Of a stretch of DNA of 45,587 bases, positions 10,101-17,521 are shown piece by piece. The notes beneath the pieces were generated by a model that was not told the origin of the DNA, did no database searches, and saw only the letters and a list, made by a program, of their open reading frames with translations. Numbering within the stretch: position 1 is the stretch's first letter; each line of letters begins with the position of its first letter. Made by a program: the position numbers and the translations under genes. This stretch comes from Crocinitomicaceae bacterium. GTDB taxonomy: Bacteria > Bacteroidota > Bacteroidia > Flavobacteriales_D > Crocinitomicaceae. The DNA lies in NCBI GenBank assembly GCA_029247685.1, contig JAQWKT010000064.1, positions 1 to 45,587 on the forward strand, given 5' to 3'.

Positions 10101-10522
10101 TTATCGTTTATCTCTTTTTTTCTTGGCACTTTTTCAAGAAGTGCATCTGGATAGGTAACTACCCACGTGTTTTTACCTAATGCACATCTTTCTAAAACTT
10201 CCGATCTTGAAATTGCAGTAAGACTATCTATTTTGTTTCGATTATGTTTTTTCGGGTTTGATTCTGGGAAAAACAACACTTGTTTTTCATTATTATTAAT
10301 TGCTTCAAGATCATTAAAAAAATAAGCTGCATCTTCTTTATCGGATAATACAAATAAATGATTTCTATTATTTTTTCTAGCAATACTACTAGCACAAAAT
10401 GCTTTGGAAGAGCCCGAGGTTCCTTTCCATTGAATTTTTACTGCTTTCTTTTCTAGTAAAGCATTTGTTCTTTCAATTTGTGGAAGATTATTAAAAAGTG
10501 AATTTATATCTGAAAGAGTCAT
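7184..10522 (-). CDS. mfd: Transcription-repair coupling factor Mfd
   Basis: Mfd displaces RNA polymerase stalled at DNA lesions and recruits UvrA for nucleotide excision repair. The 1112 aa protein has the whole layout: an N-terminal UvrB-like module, the RNA-polymerase-interacting region with GDFVTHIDHGVGRF (about residue 440), the translocase with Walker A GDVGFGKTE (about 585), DEEQ (about 685), TATPIPRTL, the TRG/motif VI region LHQLRGRVGRS (about 860), and a C-terminal TRCF domain. I use the ATG at 10522; the frame's first start-like codon is a TTG 3 bases earlier. It lies 11 bases after the phosphofructokinase gene and is probably cotranscribed with it. Confidence 0.97.
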   Translation of the reverse strand: MTLSDINSLFNNLPQIERTNALLEKKAVKIQWKGTSGSSKAFCASSIARKNNRNHLFVLSDKEDAAYFFNDLEAINNNEKQVLFFPESNPKKHNRNKIDSLTAISRSEVLERCALGKNTWVVTYPDALLEKVPRKKEINDKILTIQKGVCYSVEFFNELLVDFGFEVVDFVYEPGQFSTRGGIVDIFSFGNDLPFRIELFGEEVDSIRTFDPASQLSESTYDFCNITPNVNININKSTLQSVFSFLGEESVIWCSSQDSLFERINECHQKITSKSSFQEDSIPTEHDILDRFVHPEFVQKELNDLCLIEFGPEYSSKKNAVVSFDFKPQPTFNKDFDVLTKDLTNHLKKGIRPYIFSNQPKQTERLFQILNDTNQNNVFVPINIALNDGFFSLKSKIACYTDHQIFNRYHRFRLKEGFKESKQSITLKDIYNLQKGDFVTHIDHGVGRFSGLETIDVNGNPQEAVRLLYKDGDVLYVGIHSLHRISRFSGKEGTQPTLNKLGSAAWSNLKKKTKNKIKELAFDLTKLYAKRKGKPGFSFSPDSYLQNELEASFMYEDTPDQIKATVSFKKDMESSTPMDRLICGDVGFGKTEIAIRAAFKAVTDSKQVAILVPTTILSLQHFYSFRDRLKDFPCNVEYLNRFKSAKKITQTLKDLKEGKIDILIGTHAIASKRVEFKDLGLIIIDEEQKFGVSVKDKLKTLRETVDTLTLTATPIPRTLQFSLMGARDLSIINTPPPNRQPVRTEIISFNESVLQEAIRHEVSRGGQVFFVNNRLVNIGDISATIQRLCPGVRVGIGHGQMPGNKLEKVMMDFIEGEFDVLIATTIIESGIDIPNANTIIINEAHKFGLSDLHQLRGRVGRSNKKGYCYLVAPKFSLLSSDSRKRLEALVQFSDLGSGFNIAMKDLDIRGAGNLLGAEQSGFIAEIGFEMYQKILSEAMKELKEEEFKDLFKDRNSDSFIEDVNDCVFETDKEIRLPDTYVNSVTERLSLYREMDNFKKEEDLLLFSSKLEDRFGKLPKEAEELFISFRLRWLSQKLGMQRLVFKSNKFVAFFIQVARSPFYDSDVFGKILMNVQQSNNAYRLVQKNEKLRLIIDGVYNINEVYAALQKLSL

Positions 10523-10533
10523 CAAGGTATCTG

Positions 10534-11724
10534 TTAATACTGCCCTATATCCGATAATAAATCAACAAACCAAGATTCTTTTACATCAAAAGGTTTTCCT
10601 CCTTTGATTCTTTTAAAATCAATACAAGACATCGTTGAATTTAAGTTATCATCTAATCCTGCAACGCCACTATTTTGCTGAAGTGCCGAATCAACAGCAA
10701 ACTCAACACTTTTAAAAATTAAATCTAAATCTTCATTATTAGATGCCGCTGAACGAGCAAAATATCCACTCTTTTGAACTAAAACTTTTTCAGCTCCAAT
10801 GGCATTTGCAAACTTTTCTGCAAACCACTTTCCAGGATTTATTTCATCTAATCGAACATGTCCAAATGCATCTCGGTTTATTTTCTCTCCATTTTTTTCC
10901 ATGTCAGAAATGATAGAATCCAAACCTGCACCTTCGCTTAAAAAAATATTTACACAATCTTGTTTGTCCATTATTTTTCGAAGTCTGCTCATTTCAACTT
11001 CCATATTTATTTCCATTTCCGGAACAAAAACTGCATGGATATCCCATCTTTTTTGATTTACCAAAATTTCAGGCAAAAATTCTTTTTTCTGAAGCATGTG
11101 TCGATAAATGGCCGCCGATTTCGCAGTAAGCCAGCCACAATTCCTGCCCATAACCTCATGAATAACAAATTGTCTGGAACTAGTGGTGTTTTCATTGACA
11201 ACATTATTAAAAAACAATGCTGACTGTTCTGCAGCAGTTGACGCACCAAGAGTTTGAGATATGGGATAAACGTCGTTGTCAATCGTTTTTGGTAGACCTA
11301 CAACCGTTAACTCATAATTATTTTCTGATAAATAAGAAACCAAATCGGCAGCTGTAGTGTTCGTATCATCTCCACCAATCGTATGCAAAATAGTTATCTT
11401 ATCCTTTACTAATTGCTTTGCTGCAACTTCTAAGGGAACTTGTCCTTCATTTATATAGCCTTTTTTTATACAATCCTTAACATTGGTAAGCTTAACTCTA
11501 CTGTTTCCAATCGGAGATCCTCCAAACGCATATAGTTTTGAGGCATTCTTTCGAATTTCATCATCAATAGAAATGAAATCACCCAACAATAAGCCTTTGT
11601 ATCCATTTTTATATGCAATTAGTTCTATTGCAGGACATTTCTCATGATACGTTTTGATAAAATGCCCTAGAGATGAGGATAAACAAGGAGCGATTCCTCC
11701 TGCCGTTAAAAATGCCACCTTCAT
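10534..11724 (-). CDS. pfp: PPi-dependent 6-phosphofructokinase
   Basis: The 396 aa protein belongs to the phosphofructokinase superfamily, which phosphorylates fructose 6-phosphate to the 1,6-bisphosphate. Marks are the N-terminal FLTAGGIAPCLSS, GGSPIGNSR, the phosphoryl-donor loop TIGGDDTN (about residues 116-123), the catalytic PKTIDND (about 145-151), and EVMGRNCGWL (about 188-197). An aspartate in GGDD, where ATP-dependent enzymes have GGDG, is the established signature of pyrophosphate specificity, so the reaction should be reversible and serve both glycolysis and gluconeogenesis. This is inferred from the motif. The gene lies directly upstream of mfd and diverges from panD. Confidence 0.9.
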   Translation of the reverse strand: MKVAFLTAGGIAPCLSSSLGHFIKTYHEKCPAIELIAYKNGYKGLLLGDFISIDDEIRKNASKLYAFGGSPIGNSRVKLTNVKDCIKKGYINEGQVPLEVAAKQLVKDKITILHTIGGDDTNTTAADLVSYLSENNYELTVVGLPKTIDNDVYPISQTLGASTAAEQSALFFNNVVNENTTSSRQFVIHEVMGRNCGWLTAKSAAIYRHMLQKKEFLPEILVNQKRWDIHAVFVPEMEINMEVEMSRLRKIMDKQDCVNIFLSEGAGLDSIISDMEKNGEKINRDAFGHVRLDEINPGKWFAEKFANAIGAEKVLVQKSGYFARSAASNNEDLDLIFKSVEFAVDSALQQNSGVAGLDDNLNSTMSCIDFKRIKGGKPFDVKESWFVDLLSDIGQY

Positions 11725-11810
11725 AAATAAAATTTATTTTTCACAAATATCGTAATTCGAATTTGAATATTTATTAACAAACAAAAGAAAGCAATAATAT
11801 ATAGAATGAC

Positions 11811-11818
11811 TACTTTTG
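11811..11818 (+). promoter_or_regulatory. Candidate -7 promoter box for the panD operon
   Basis: TACTTTTG fits TAnnTTTG and lies 23 bases before the panD ATG at 11842. It falls inside the upstream extension of the panD reading frame, which argues that the extension is not translated. No convincing -33 element is visible. Confidence 0.5.
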
Positions 11819-11841
11819 TGGGTCTTTTATTTATATGCTAT

Positions 11842-12192
11842 ATGTTAATACAAGTTGTTAAATCAAAAATACATCGAGTTCGAGTAACCGAAGCAGAGTT
11901 AAATTATATTGGCAGCATTACCATCGACGAGAAATTGATGGAAGCATGCAACATGGTGGAAGGAGAGAAAGTACAGATTGTAAATATTAACAATGGACAG
12001 CGTTTAGAAACCTATACGATTAATGGAAAAGCTGGATCTGGGGTGATTTGTTTAAACGGACCAGCAGCAAGACTAGTTGCAGTAGATGATCCAATTATTA
12101 TTATTGCCTATGGGTTTATGGAAATGGAAGAAGCGAAATCGTTTAAACCTTCTATCATATTTCCGAATGAAGAAACTAACCAACTTTGCTAA
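11842..12192 (+). CDS. panD: Aspartate 1-decarboxylase
   Basis: PanD makes beta-alanine from aspartate for pantothenate and CoA synthesis. The ATG at 11842 (116 aa) gives the family's usual start [18 protein letters not shown]; a start 36 bases earlier is in frame but would add 12 residues and overlap the promoter box. The autocatalytic cleavage site Gly24-Ser25 (YIGS), which generates the pyruvoyl cofactor, is intact. NGPAARL (about residues 72-78) and the conserved VKSKIH N-terminus are present. The stop overlaps the ATG of the next gene (TAATG), so it is the first gene of a four-gene operon. No panC or panB is nearby. Confidence 0.95.
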   Translation: MLIQVVKSKIHRVRVTEAELNYIGSITIDEKLMEACNMVEGEKVQIVNINNGQRLETYTINGKAGSGVICLNGPAARLVAVDDPIIIIAYGFMEMEEAKSFKPSIIFPNEETNQLC

Positions 12193-13196
12193 TGGCTAAA
12201 AAAGTCGTTTTATTCTTTGTAAAAACAATTCTTCCAATACTACTTGGAATTTATCTTTTCTGGTACTTTTTTGACAGCATGGAACAAAAAGAACTAGATC
12301 TTTTTTATGCAAGCATGAAAGATGCTGAATATTCATGGATAATCGTTTCACTCCTCCTTGGATTTGGGGCGTTCGTTTCTAGAGCAATGCGATGGAAGTA
12401 TATGCTAGAACCACTTGGATACCCCTCCAAAAGAATGAATAGATACCACGCCATAATGATTGGATACCTGGTTAATTTAACCATCCCAAGAGCTGGAGAA
12501 GCATCAAGGGCGGCAATGCTTTATCGATCCGATGGAATTCCATTTACCAAAAGCTTTGGAACCATTATTAGCGAAAGAATTATTGATCTTGCTATTCTTG
12601 GCTCATTTACTTTGTTTACTATTTTTTGGGCGTATGACGATTTTTTTCTAATCAAAACCCAAATGCAAAATGTTTTTGGAACAGAAAAAACAGAAGGGCC
12701 TAATTGGTTTTTGATTGGGTTTATTATTCTATGTTTGACTTTTTGTCTGGTGCTTTATTTAAATAAAAAATGGCGAAATAAAATTATCGCTCTTTGCAGA
12801 GAAGTTCTTGTTGGACTTGTCTCGATATTTAAAACAAAAAACCCATCTGCATTCATTCTGCACACTATCTTTATTTGGTCTTGTTATGTTGTCATGTTTA
12901 TGTTGCCGTTTTATTCCTTTGAACAAACCAAAGACTTGCCAACACAATGCATGTTTATTGCATTTGTAGCAGGAGCAATTGGGATGACCTTTACTAACAG
13001 TGGAGTTGGCAGCTACCCTATTTTAGTTGGGCTGGTTGTATCCTTTTATTTAAATCGGGAACAAGTAGGAGATAGCAAAGCAATTGGGAATGCTCTTGGT
13101 TTGCTTATTTGGGCATCTCAAACTTTTGTTATGGCAATTTTAGGCCTCTTTTCATTAGTTTTACTCCCAAATAATTATTCCAAAAAAGATGCATAA
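12192..13196 (+). CDS. Flippase-like integral membrane protein (UPF0104/LPG synthase TM family)
   Basis: The 334 aa product is a polytopic membrane protein with about eight hydrophobic segments. It carries the family's characteristic patches: SRAMRWKYMLEPLGY (about residues 61-75), NLTIPRAGEASRAAMLYR (about 96-113) and GTIISERIIDL, and a C-terminal stretch with NSGVGSYPILVGL. This is the membrane domain shared by MprF-like lysylphosphatidylglycerol synthases and YbhN-type proteins, which probably move lipids or lipid-linked intermediates; there is no aminoacyl-transferase domain here. I chose the ATG at 12192, overlapping panD's stop by one base, over a TTG 6 bases earlier. It overlaps the downstream heptose adenylyltransferase gene by 8 bases, suggesting coupled translation and an envelope role. 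Confidence 0.88.
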   Translation: MAKKVVLFFVKTILPILLGIYLFWYFFDSMEQKELDLFYASMKDAEYSWIIVSLLLGFGAFVSRAMRWKYMLEPLGYPSKRMNRYHAIMIGYLVNLTIPRAGEASRAAMLYRSDGIPFTKSFGTIISERIIDLAILGSFTLFTIFWAYDDFFLIKTQMQNVFGTEKTEGPNWFLIGFIILCLTFCLVLYLNKKWRNKIIALCREVLVGLVSIFKTKNPSAFILHTIFIWSCYVVMFMLPFYSFEQTKDLPTQCMFIAFVAGAIGMTFTNSGVGSYPILVGLVVSFYLNREQVGDSKAIGNALGLLIWASQTFVMAILGLFSLVLLPNNYSKKDA

Positions 13197-13707
13197 AATC
13201 GAAGACATAAAAAAACGCATTGTTTCGATAAGCGATACTCAAAAAAAAGTATCTCAATGGAAAAGTGAAAACCAAACCATTGTTTTTACCAATGGATGTT
13301 TTGATATCTTGCATAAAGGACATGTAAGTTATCTTTTTGAAGCAGCTTCTTATGGAGACAAACTTGTTATCGGCATTAATGCCGACGCTTCTGTAAAGCG
13401 CTTAAATAAAGGAAACGATAGACCAATTAATGATGAAAATGCTAGAGCTTTTCTTATCGCCGCTTTATCCTGTGTCGCATTGGTCGTAGTTTTTGAAGAA
13501 GATACTCCCAAAGAATTAATCGAAAACTTATCACCGGATTGCCTTGTCAAAGGAGGAGATTATGATGCCAATGAGACAAATATAGAATCCAAAAAGTATA
13601 TTGTAGGGTCGGAGCATGTTAAAAAACGAGGAGGAAAAGTAATAACCATTGATTTGGTGGAAGGATTTTCAAGCACTTCTATTATTAATAAAATGAAATC
13701 CAATTGA
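13189..13707 (+). CDS. rfaE2: D-glycero-beta-D-manno-heptose 1-phosphate adenylyltransferase
   Basis: The 172 aa protein is the stand-alone adenylyltransferase half of HldE/RfaE. It transfers AMP to heptose 1-phosphate, forming ADP-heptose for the LPS core. The nucleotidyltransferase motif TNGCFDILHKGHVSYL (HxGH-type, about residues 33-48) and the later LVKGGDYDAN (about 119-128) and EGFSSTSIINKM are all present. The kinase half is not in this window and must be encoded elsewhere if the pathway is complete. The start overlaps the flippase-like gene by 8 bases, and the next gene begins 6 bases after its stop. Confidence 0.93.
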   Translation: MHKIEDIKKRIVSISDTQKKVSQWKSENQTIVFTNGCFDILHKGHVSYLFEAASYGDKLVIGINADASVKRLNKGNDRPINDENARAFLIAALSCVALVVVFEEDTPKELIENLSPDCLVKGGDYDANETNIESKKYIVGSEHVKKRGGKVITIDLVEGFSSTSIINKMKSN

Positions 13708-13713
13708 TCGCCT

Positions 13714-14694
13714 ATGCTTAGAGTCTTTTTTTTGTTCTTGCTTTTAAGTTTTGTGGGGTGCACTCCCAAAAAAGAAAGTAAAAATAAAAGCCAAAAAGAA
13801 AGCATCTCTAAAATCCAAAAACCAACAATTTCATCTACTAGTTTAGTTATCCTAGGAACCATTCAAGATGCGGGATCTCCTCACATTGGATGCGAAAAAA
13901 TTTGTTGTGATTCTCTATTTGATAGAGGCACTTCGAATCGAAAAGTAGTTAGCCTAGGGTTGATCGATCCAGAAAGCAAAAAAACCTTCTTGATTGAAGC
14001 AACACCAGACATTGCCTCTCAAATGAAAACCTTGCTAGAAAGTATTGATCAAGGAGACAAAAAAACACCGGATGGGATTTTATTAACTCACGCGCATATT
14101 GGCCATTATGCAGGGATCATGTATTTGGGTAAAGAAGCCATGAATGCTAAAAACGCATCGGTATATGCCATGCCAAGAATGAAAACATTTTTAGAAAAAA
14201 ATGGACCTTGGAGTCAATTGGTTAAAAACCAAAACATTTTAATTACAGAAATCCAAGATCAAAAAGAAATCAAACTCACCAAAAACATTTCTGTTACTCC
14301 TATTCTTGTTCCACATAGAGATGAATATTCGGAAACTGTAGGATATAAGATAAAAGGACCCTCTAAAAAATGTTTATTTATTCCAGACATTGATAAATGG
14401 AACAAATGGGAGAAAGACATTATTAAAGAAATTAAAAACGTCGATTATGCCTTTTTGGACGCCACTTTTTACAGTGGAAAAGAGATTAACAATAGAAGTA
14501 TTAAAGAGATACCTCATCCCTTTATTATTGAAAGCATGGCTCTTTTTAAAGATTTACCTCTAAAAGAGAAAAACAAAATCCATTTCATTCATTTCAACCA
14601 TACCAATCCTGTCTTAAATAATTCGCCCGAAAGAAAGGAAGTGGAAAAAAAAGGGTTTAAAATTGCCAAGCAAAACGATGTGATAAAGCTATGA
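13714..14694 (+). CDS. PqqB-like metallo-beta-lactamase-fold lipoprotein
   Basis: The 326 aa product has a lipoprotein signal (MLRVFFLFLLLSFVGC, Cys16), a Lys/Ser-rich linker, and then a metallo-hydrolase domain of the PqqB branch. LGTIQDAGSPHIGC (about residues 48-61) with a nearby ICC motif matches the PqqB start, the metal motif is HAHIGHY (about 126-132), and VPHRDEYSETVGY, FIPDIDKW and HFNHTNP follow. PqqB proper is a cytosolic protein of pyrroloquinoline quinone synthesis; this copy is an exported lipoprotein with no pqq genes around it, so a different, unknown substrate in the periplasm is more likely. Last gene of the panD operon. Confidence 0.85.
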   Translation: MLRVFFLFLLLSFVGCTPKKESKNKSQKESISKIQKPTISSTSLVILGTIQDAGSPHIGCEKICCDSLFDRGTSNRKVVSLGLIDPESKKTFLIEATPDIASQMKTLLESIDQGDKKTPDGILLTHAHIGHYAGIMYLGKEAMNAKNASVYAMPRMKTFLEKNGPWSQLVKNQNILITEIQDQKEIKLTKNISVTPILVPHRDEYSETVGYKIKGPSKKCLFIPDIDKWNKWEKDIIKEIKNVDYAFLDATFYSGKEINNRSIKEIPHPFIIESMALFKDLPLKEKNKIHFIHFNHTNPVLNNSPERKEVEKKGFKIAKQNDVIKL

Positions 14695-14813
14695 TTTAAT
14701 TGCTTTTTTTTTGCGAATTTTTTTAACATTCCATCTTGTAAGTATGATTGTACTAATTAATAAGGATATTAAAACAAACCAATAAAAAATAATTGCAGCG
14801 TATTTATAATCAG

Positions 14814-16397
14814 CTAACGCTTGATTACTTTTTGATGAGAGATAACTCCATTTACACTAAAAGAGATGTAATATAAACCAGCATTTACCTCGACTCCCCT
14901 GTCTGTTTTGGCATCCCAATTAATTTGAAGGACTTCATTTTGAACGATTCTATTTTTTAGAAGTTCTTTTACTTTTTTGCCGTTAAAATCATAAATATAT
15001 GCCGTAACATTATCGCCCGGAGATAATCCTTGACAATGAATATTTAAATCCTTATCAAAAGGGTTTGGGTATACGAATAAATTGCTTGGTTCTATATTAT
15101 TCTCGATAATGTCTGCAAATGTCAAGTTCATTAGACTATCCATGTTATAGTTTTCATCTCCAGCTTGGTATTGCATTAAATGAAAATATACAACCAACAT
15201 CTCGTCGGCGGTATTAAAACCTGCCGTAATGGTAGCTGGTGGACTGTTTGGATTGTGAATATTTCCTGAAGTGTTGTCGTATACTGCATCGGCTTTAACC
15301 GTAGTACCAGGTGGAACATGCTTCATGTTTTTAAAATAGTAAAAGTCTTGCCATTCAAAATCCCAATGAGGAACATTAATCATTCTTATGGAATCTTGAT
15401 TGGGTTTTAGCCCATAAACTTTCATGTTGTCGCCAATAAGGTGCATATGCGGAAAGACGCTGATAAACGAAAGATCAGGGTAATTTGAAGAAATGGAATA
15501 ACTTGCTGATACAGAGGTAACCTGTTCAGGAGGTAGAGAGAAAGTCCAGTTTTGAAGAAGAGGCAAGGCAAAAACATCGCGAACGCCAGGTTCTCCTGGA
15601 GGATAAAAGTGAAAAATAACCTTAGTACTATCGGATTGTCCAAAGCTTCCTTCGGGATAATGCATGGCAAAAATAACCTGGGAATTCGCCCTCATATGCA
15701 CACCCATCTTAAGTGGGTCTTGCGATGGGAAAATAGTAGGCACGGCACCTGGTGCAAAACCACAAGCCAATGAGGCTGTATTTGAAGAAGGAGTGATGCA
15801 TTGACTTCCAAGACTATCTGTTGGCGAATTAAGAGGAACCGAATCGACATAAATTAGGGCATGATGAACTATGGCTTCATTTCCGGGAATCACCTCAATG
15901 GCTTTTATTACCCTGTCTTGAGTTAATCCAGAGGGAATCGTAAAACAAGTATAATCATCAGCCGTTGATGTTGCTTGGCTGGTATAAGCGGGCATTTGAA
16001 TTTCAAGGTCTCCATTGCCTAAAATAGAACCAGAATTAAATACAGGAGGCGGAGGAGTATTTGCAGGATCTCCTTCTGGAGTACCGCTAGATAACCAAGA
16101 TAAAACCGTGGTTTTTTCAGTGGGAGTAAGCGCTCTATCATGGGCATATTCCATATAGTTATTATCTGGTGGCCATGGGGGCATTTCATTGGTGTTAACT
16201 TGATCATATAAAAAAGAGGCAAGAGAGCTTGCTTCTTGATAAGTAACTAAAGAAAAACCTCCGGCTCCACCACTTCGATGACATTTAGAACATTTGTCAT
16301 AAAAAATCTGTGCCACATCGTCGCTCCAAGTTGCTTGAGAAAAAAGAAAGTTTCCAAGAAAAAAAAGAAAGGAAAATAAAAGTAAATGCTTCTTCAT
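14814..16397 (-). CDS. Secreted cytochrome c / copper monooxygenase-like T9SS cargo
   Basis: I start at the ATG at 16397 (527 aa) because it gives a clean signal peptide (MKKHLLLFSFLFFLGNFLFSQ). The order is a haem-binding CSKCH (residues 36-40, CxxCH), with MPPWPP as a possible axial Met region, then a domain like the copper type II ascorbate-dependent (peptidylglycine hydroxylase-type) monooxygenases. That domain shows EAIVHHALIYVD, VIFAMHYPEG, FPHMHLIGD and a later DEMLVVYFH, which could supply the six copper ligands. A C-terminal type A sorting domain (LFVYPNPFDKDLNI to SHQKVIKR) targets it to the T9SS. It is expected outside the cell or on its surface; the substrate is unknown. Confidence 0.85.
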   Translation of the reverse strand: MKKHLLLFSFLFFLGNFLFSQATWSDDVAQIFYDKCSKCHRSGGAGGFSLVTYQEASSLASFLYDQVNTNEMPPWPPDNNYMEYAHDRALTPTEKTTVLSWLSSGTPEGDPANTPPPPVFNSGSILGNGDLEIQMPAYTSQATSTADDYTCFTIPSGLTQDRVIKAIEVIPGNEAIVHHALIYVDSVPLNSPTDSLGSQCITPSSNTASLACGFAPGAVPTIFPSQDPLKMGVHMRANSQVIFAMHYPEGSFGQSDSTKVIFHFYPPGEPGVRDVFALPLLQNWTFSLPPEQVTSVSASYSISSNYPDLSFISVFPHMHLIGDNMKVYGLKPNQDSIRMINVPHWDFEWQDFYYFKNMKHVPPGTTVKADAVYDNTSGNIHNPNSPPATITAGFNTADEMLVVYFHLMQYQAGDENYNMDSLMNLTFADIIENNIEPSNLFVYPNPFDKDLNIHCQGLSPGDNVTAYIYDFNGKKVKELLKNRIVQNEVLQINWDAKTDRGVEVNAGLYYISFSVNGVISHQKVIKR

Positions 16398-16474
16398 TTT
16401 GTTAAAATACAAATTATCAAAATGAAATACAATTATAAAGCATTAATCATCAACAACTAAATCAGATAATTGCG

Positions 16475-17518
16475 CTACTCTTTATTTTTGATCATGGTCA
16501 TCTCTCCACATAAATCAATTTTTAATAATTGAATAATCTCTTTCTTATTTTCAAGATTATCAAACAAATACATTAGCTTGGTTACGGCAGCCTCCGTCGT
16601 TAAATCTCTTCCACTAATGACTCCTATTTTCTTTAAAAAAGCACTAGTTGCATATGCAGATTGTTGGACAAATCCGGAATTACACTGCGTAATATTTACC
16701 ACTATTCCACCTTCGCCTATATATTTTTTTAAGCACTCCTGAAAGGTTTTATTTGCAGGAGCATTTCCAGATCCAAAAGTTTCTATTACAATAGCAGAAA
16801 GACGTTCAATATTAAATAACTCCTTGTAGGATTCCATTGGAATTCCTGGATAAATTTTAAACAATCCTATTTTAGAATGAAGTTTATTAGAAAAAATGGG
16901 GTTTTGAAGAGACGATCGATGAAGGTATTCGTTATTATAGGCAATATTAACTCCTGCAACAGCTAATTGAGGAAAATTTGGCGACTGAAATGCTTCAAAT
17001 TGATTTGCAGATATTTTTGAACATCTATTGCCTCTATATAAGGAATATTCAAAATAAACTGCCACTTCTTGTACAATAGAGCGATTGAATTTGTCTTTAG
17101 CTGAGGCTATTTCAATAGCTGTAATGAGGTTTTCTCTTCCATCGGTTCTTATGGTTCCTATTGGTAACTGGGAACCGGTTAAAATAATTGGCTTTTGTGT
17201 TCCCTGAATTAAAAAACTAAGTGCAGAAGCTGTATAGGCCATGGTATCAGAGCCATGCAAAATAACAAAACCATCATAAGTAGAATAATGCTCTTTAATT
17301 AACTCGGATAAGTCGACCCAATTGGATGGCAACATTTCTGAAGAATCTATAGGCTCATCAGTACTAATGCAGGTAATTTCCGTTTCAAATCTTTTTAATT
17401 CTGGGACATGGTCATAAATTAATTCAAAATCAATGGCTTTTAAACGATCGGTTTCGGGATCCTTTATCATTCCTATGGTTCCTCCAGTATATATTAATAA
17501 AACCGCTGATTTTTTCAC
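16475..17518 (-). CDS. ansA: Type I (cytosolic-type) L-asparaginase
   Basis: The 347 aa protein has both catalytic threonine regions of the asparaginase/glutaminase family: LIYTGGTIGM (about residues 7-16) and ILHGSDTMAYTA (about 85-96), plus TGSQLPIGTIRTDGREN. It hydrolyses asparagine to aspartate and ammonia. No signal peptide is visible, which fits the cytosolic AnsA type. It sits 3 bases after tatD on the same strand, in the run galE - barrel protein - tatD - ansA with gaps of 0-3 bases. Confidence 0.93.
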   Translation of the reverse strand: MKKSAVLLIYTGGTIGMIKDPETDRLKAIDFELIYDHVPELKRFETEITCISTDEPIDSSEMLPSNWVDLSELIKEHYSTYDGFVILHGSDTMAYTASALSFLIQGTQKPIILTGSQLPIGTIRTDGRENLITAIEIASAKDKFNRSIVQEVAVYFEYSLYRGNRCSKISANQFEAFQSPNFPQLAVAGVNIAYNNEYLHRSSLQNPIFSNKLHSKIGLFKIYPGIPMESYKELFNIERLSAIVIETFGSGNAPANKTFQECLKKYIGEGGIVVNITQCNSGFVQQSAYATSAFLKKIGVISGRDLTTEAAVTKLMYLFDNLENKKEIIQLLKIDLCGEMTMIKNKE

Positions 17519-17521
17519 GAA

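Noticed and set aside
11806-11841. Upstream extension of panD reading frame
   Set aside because: It would add 12 residues before the universal [11 protein letters not shown] start and contains the TACTTTTG promoter box.
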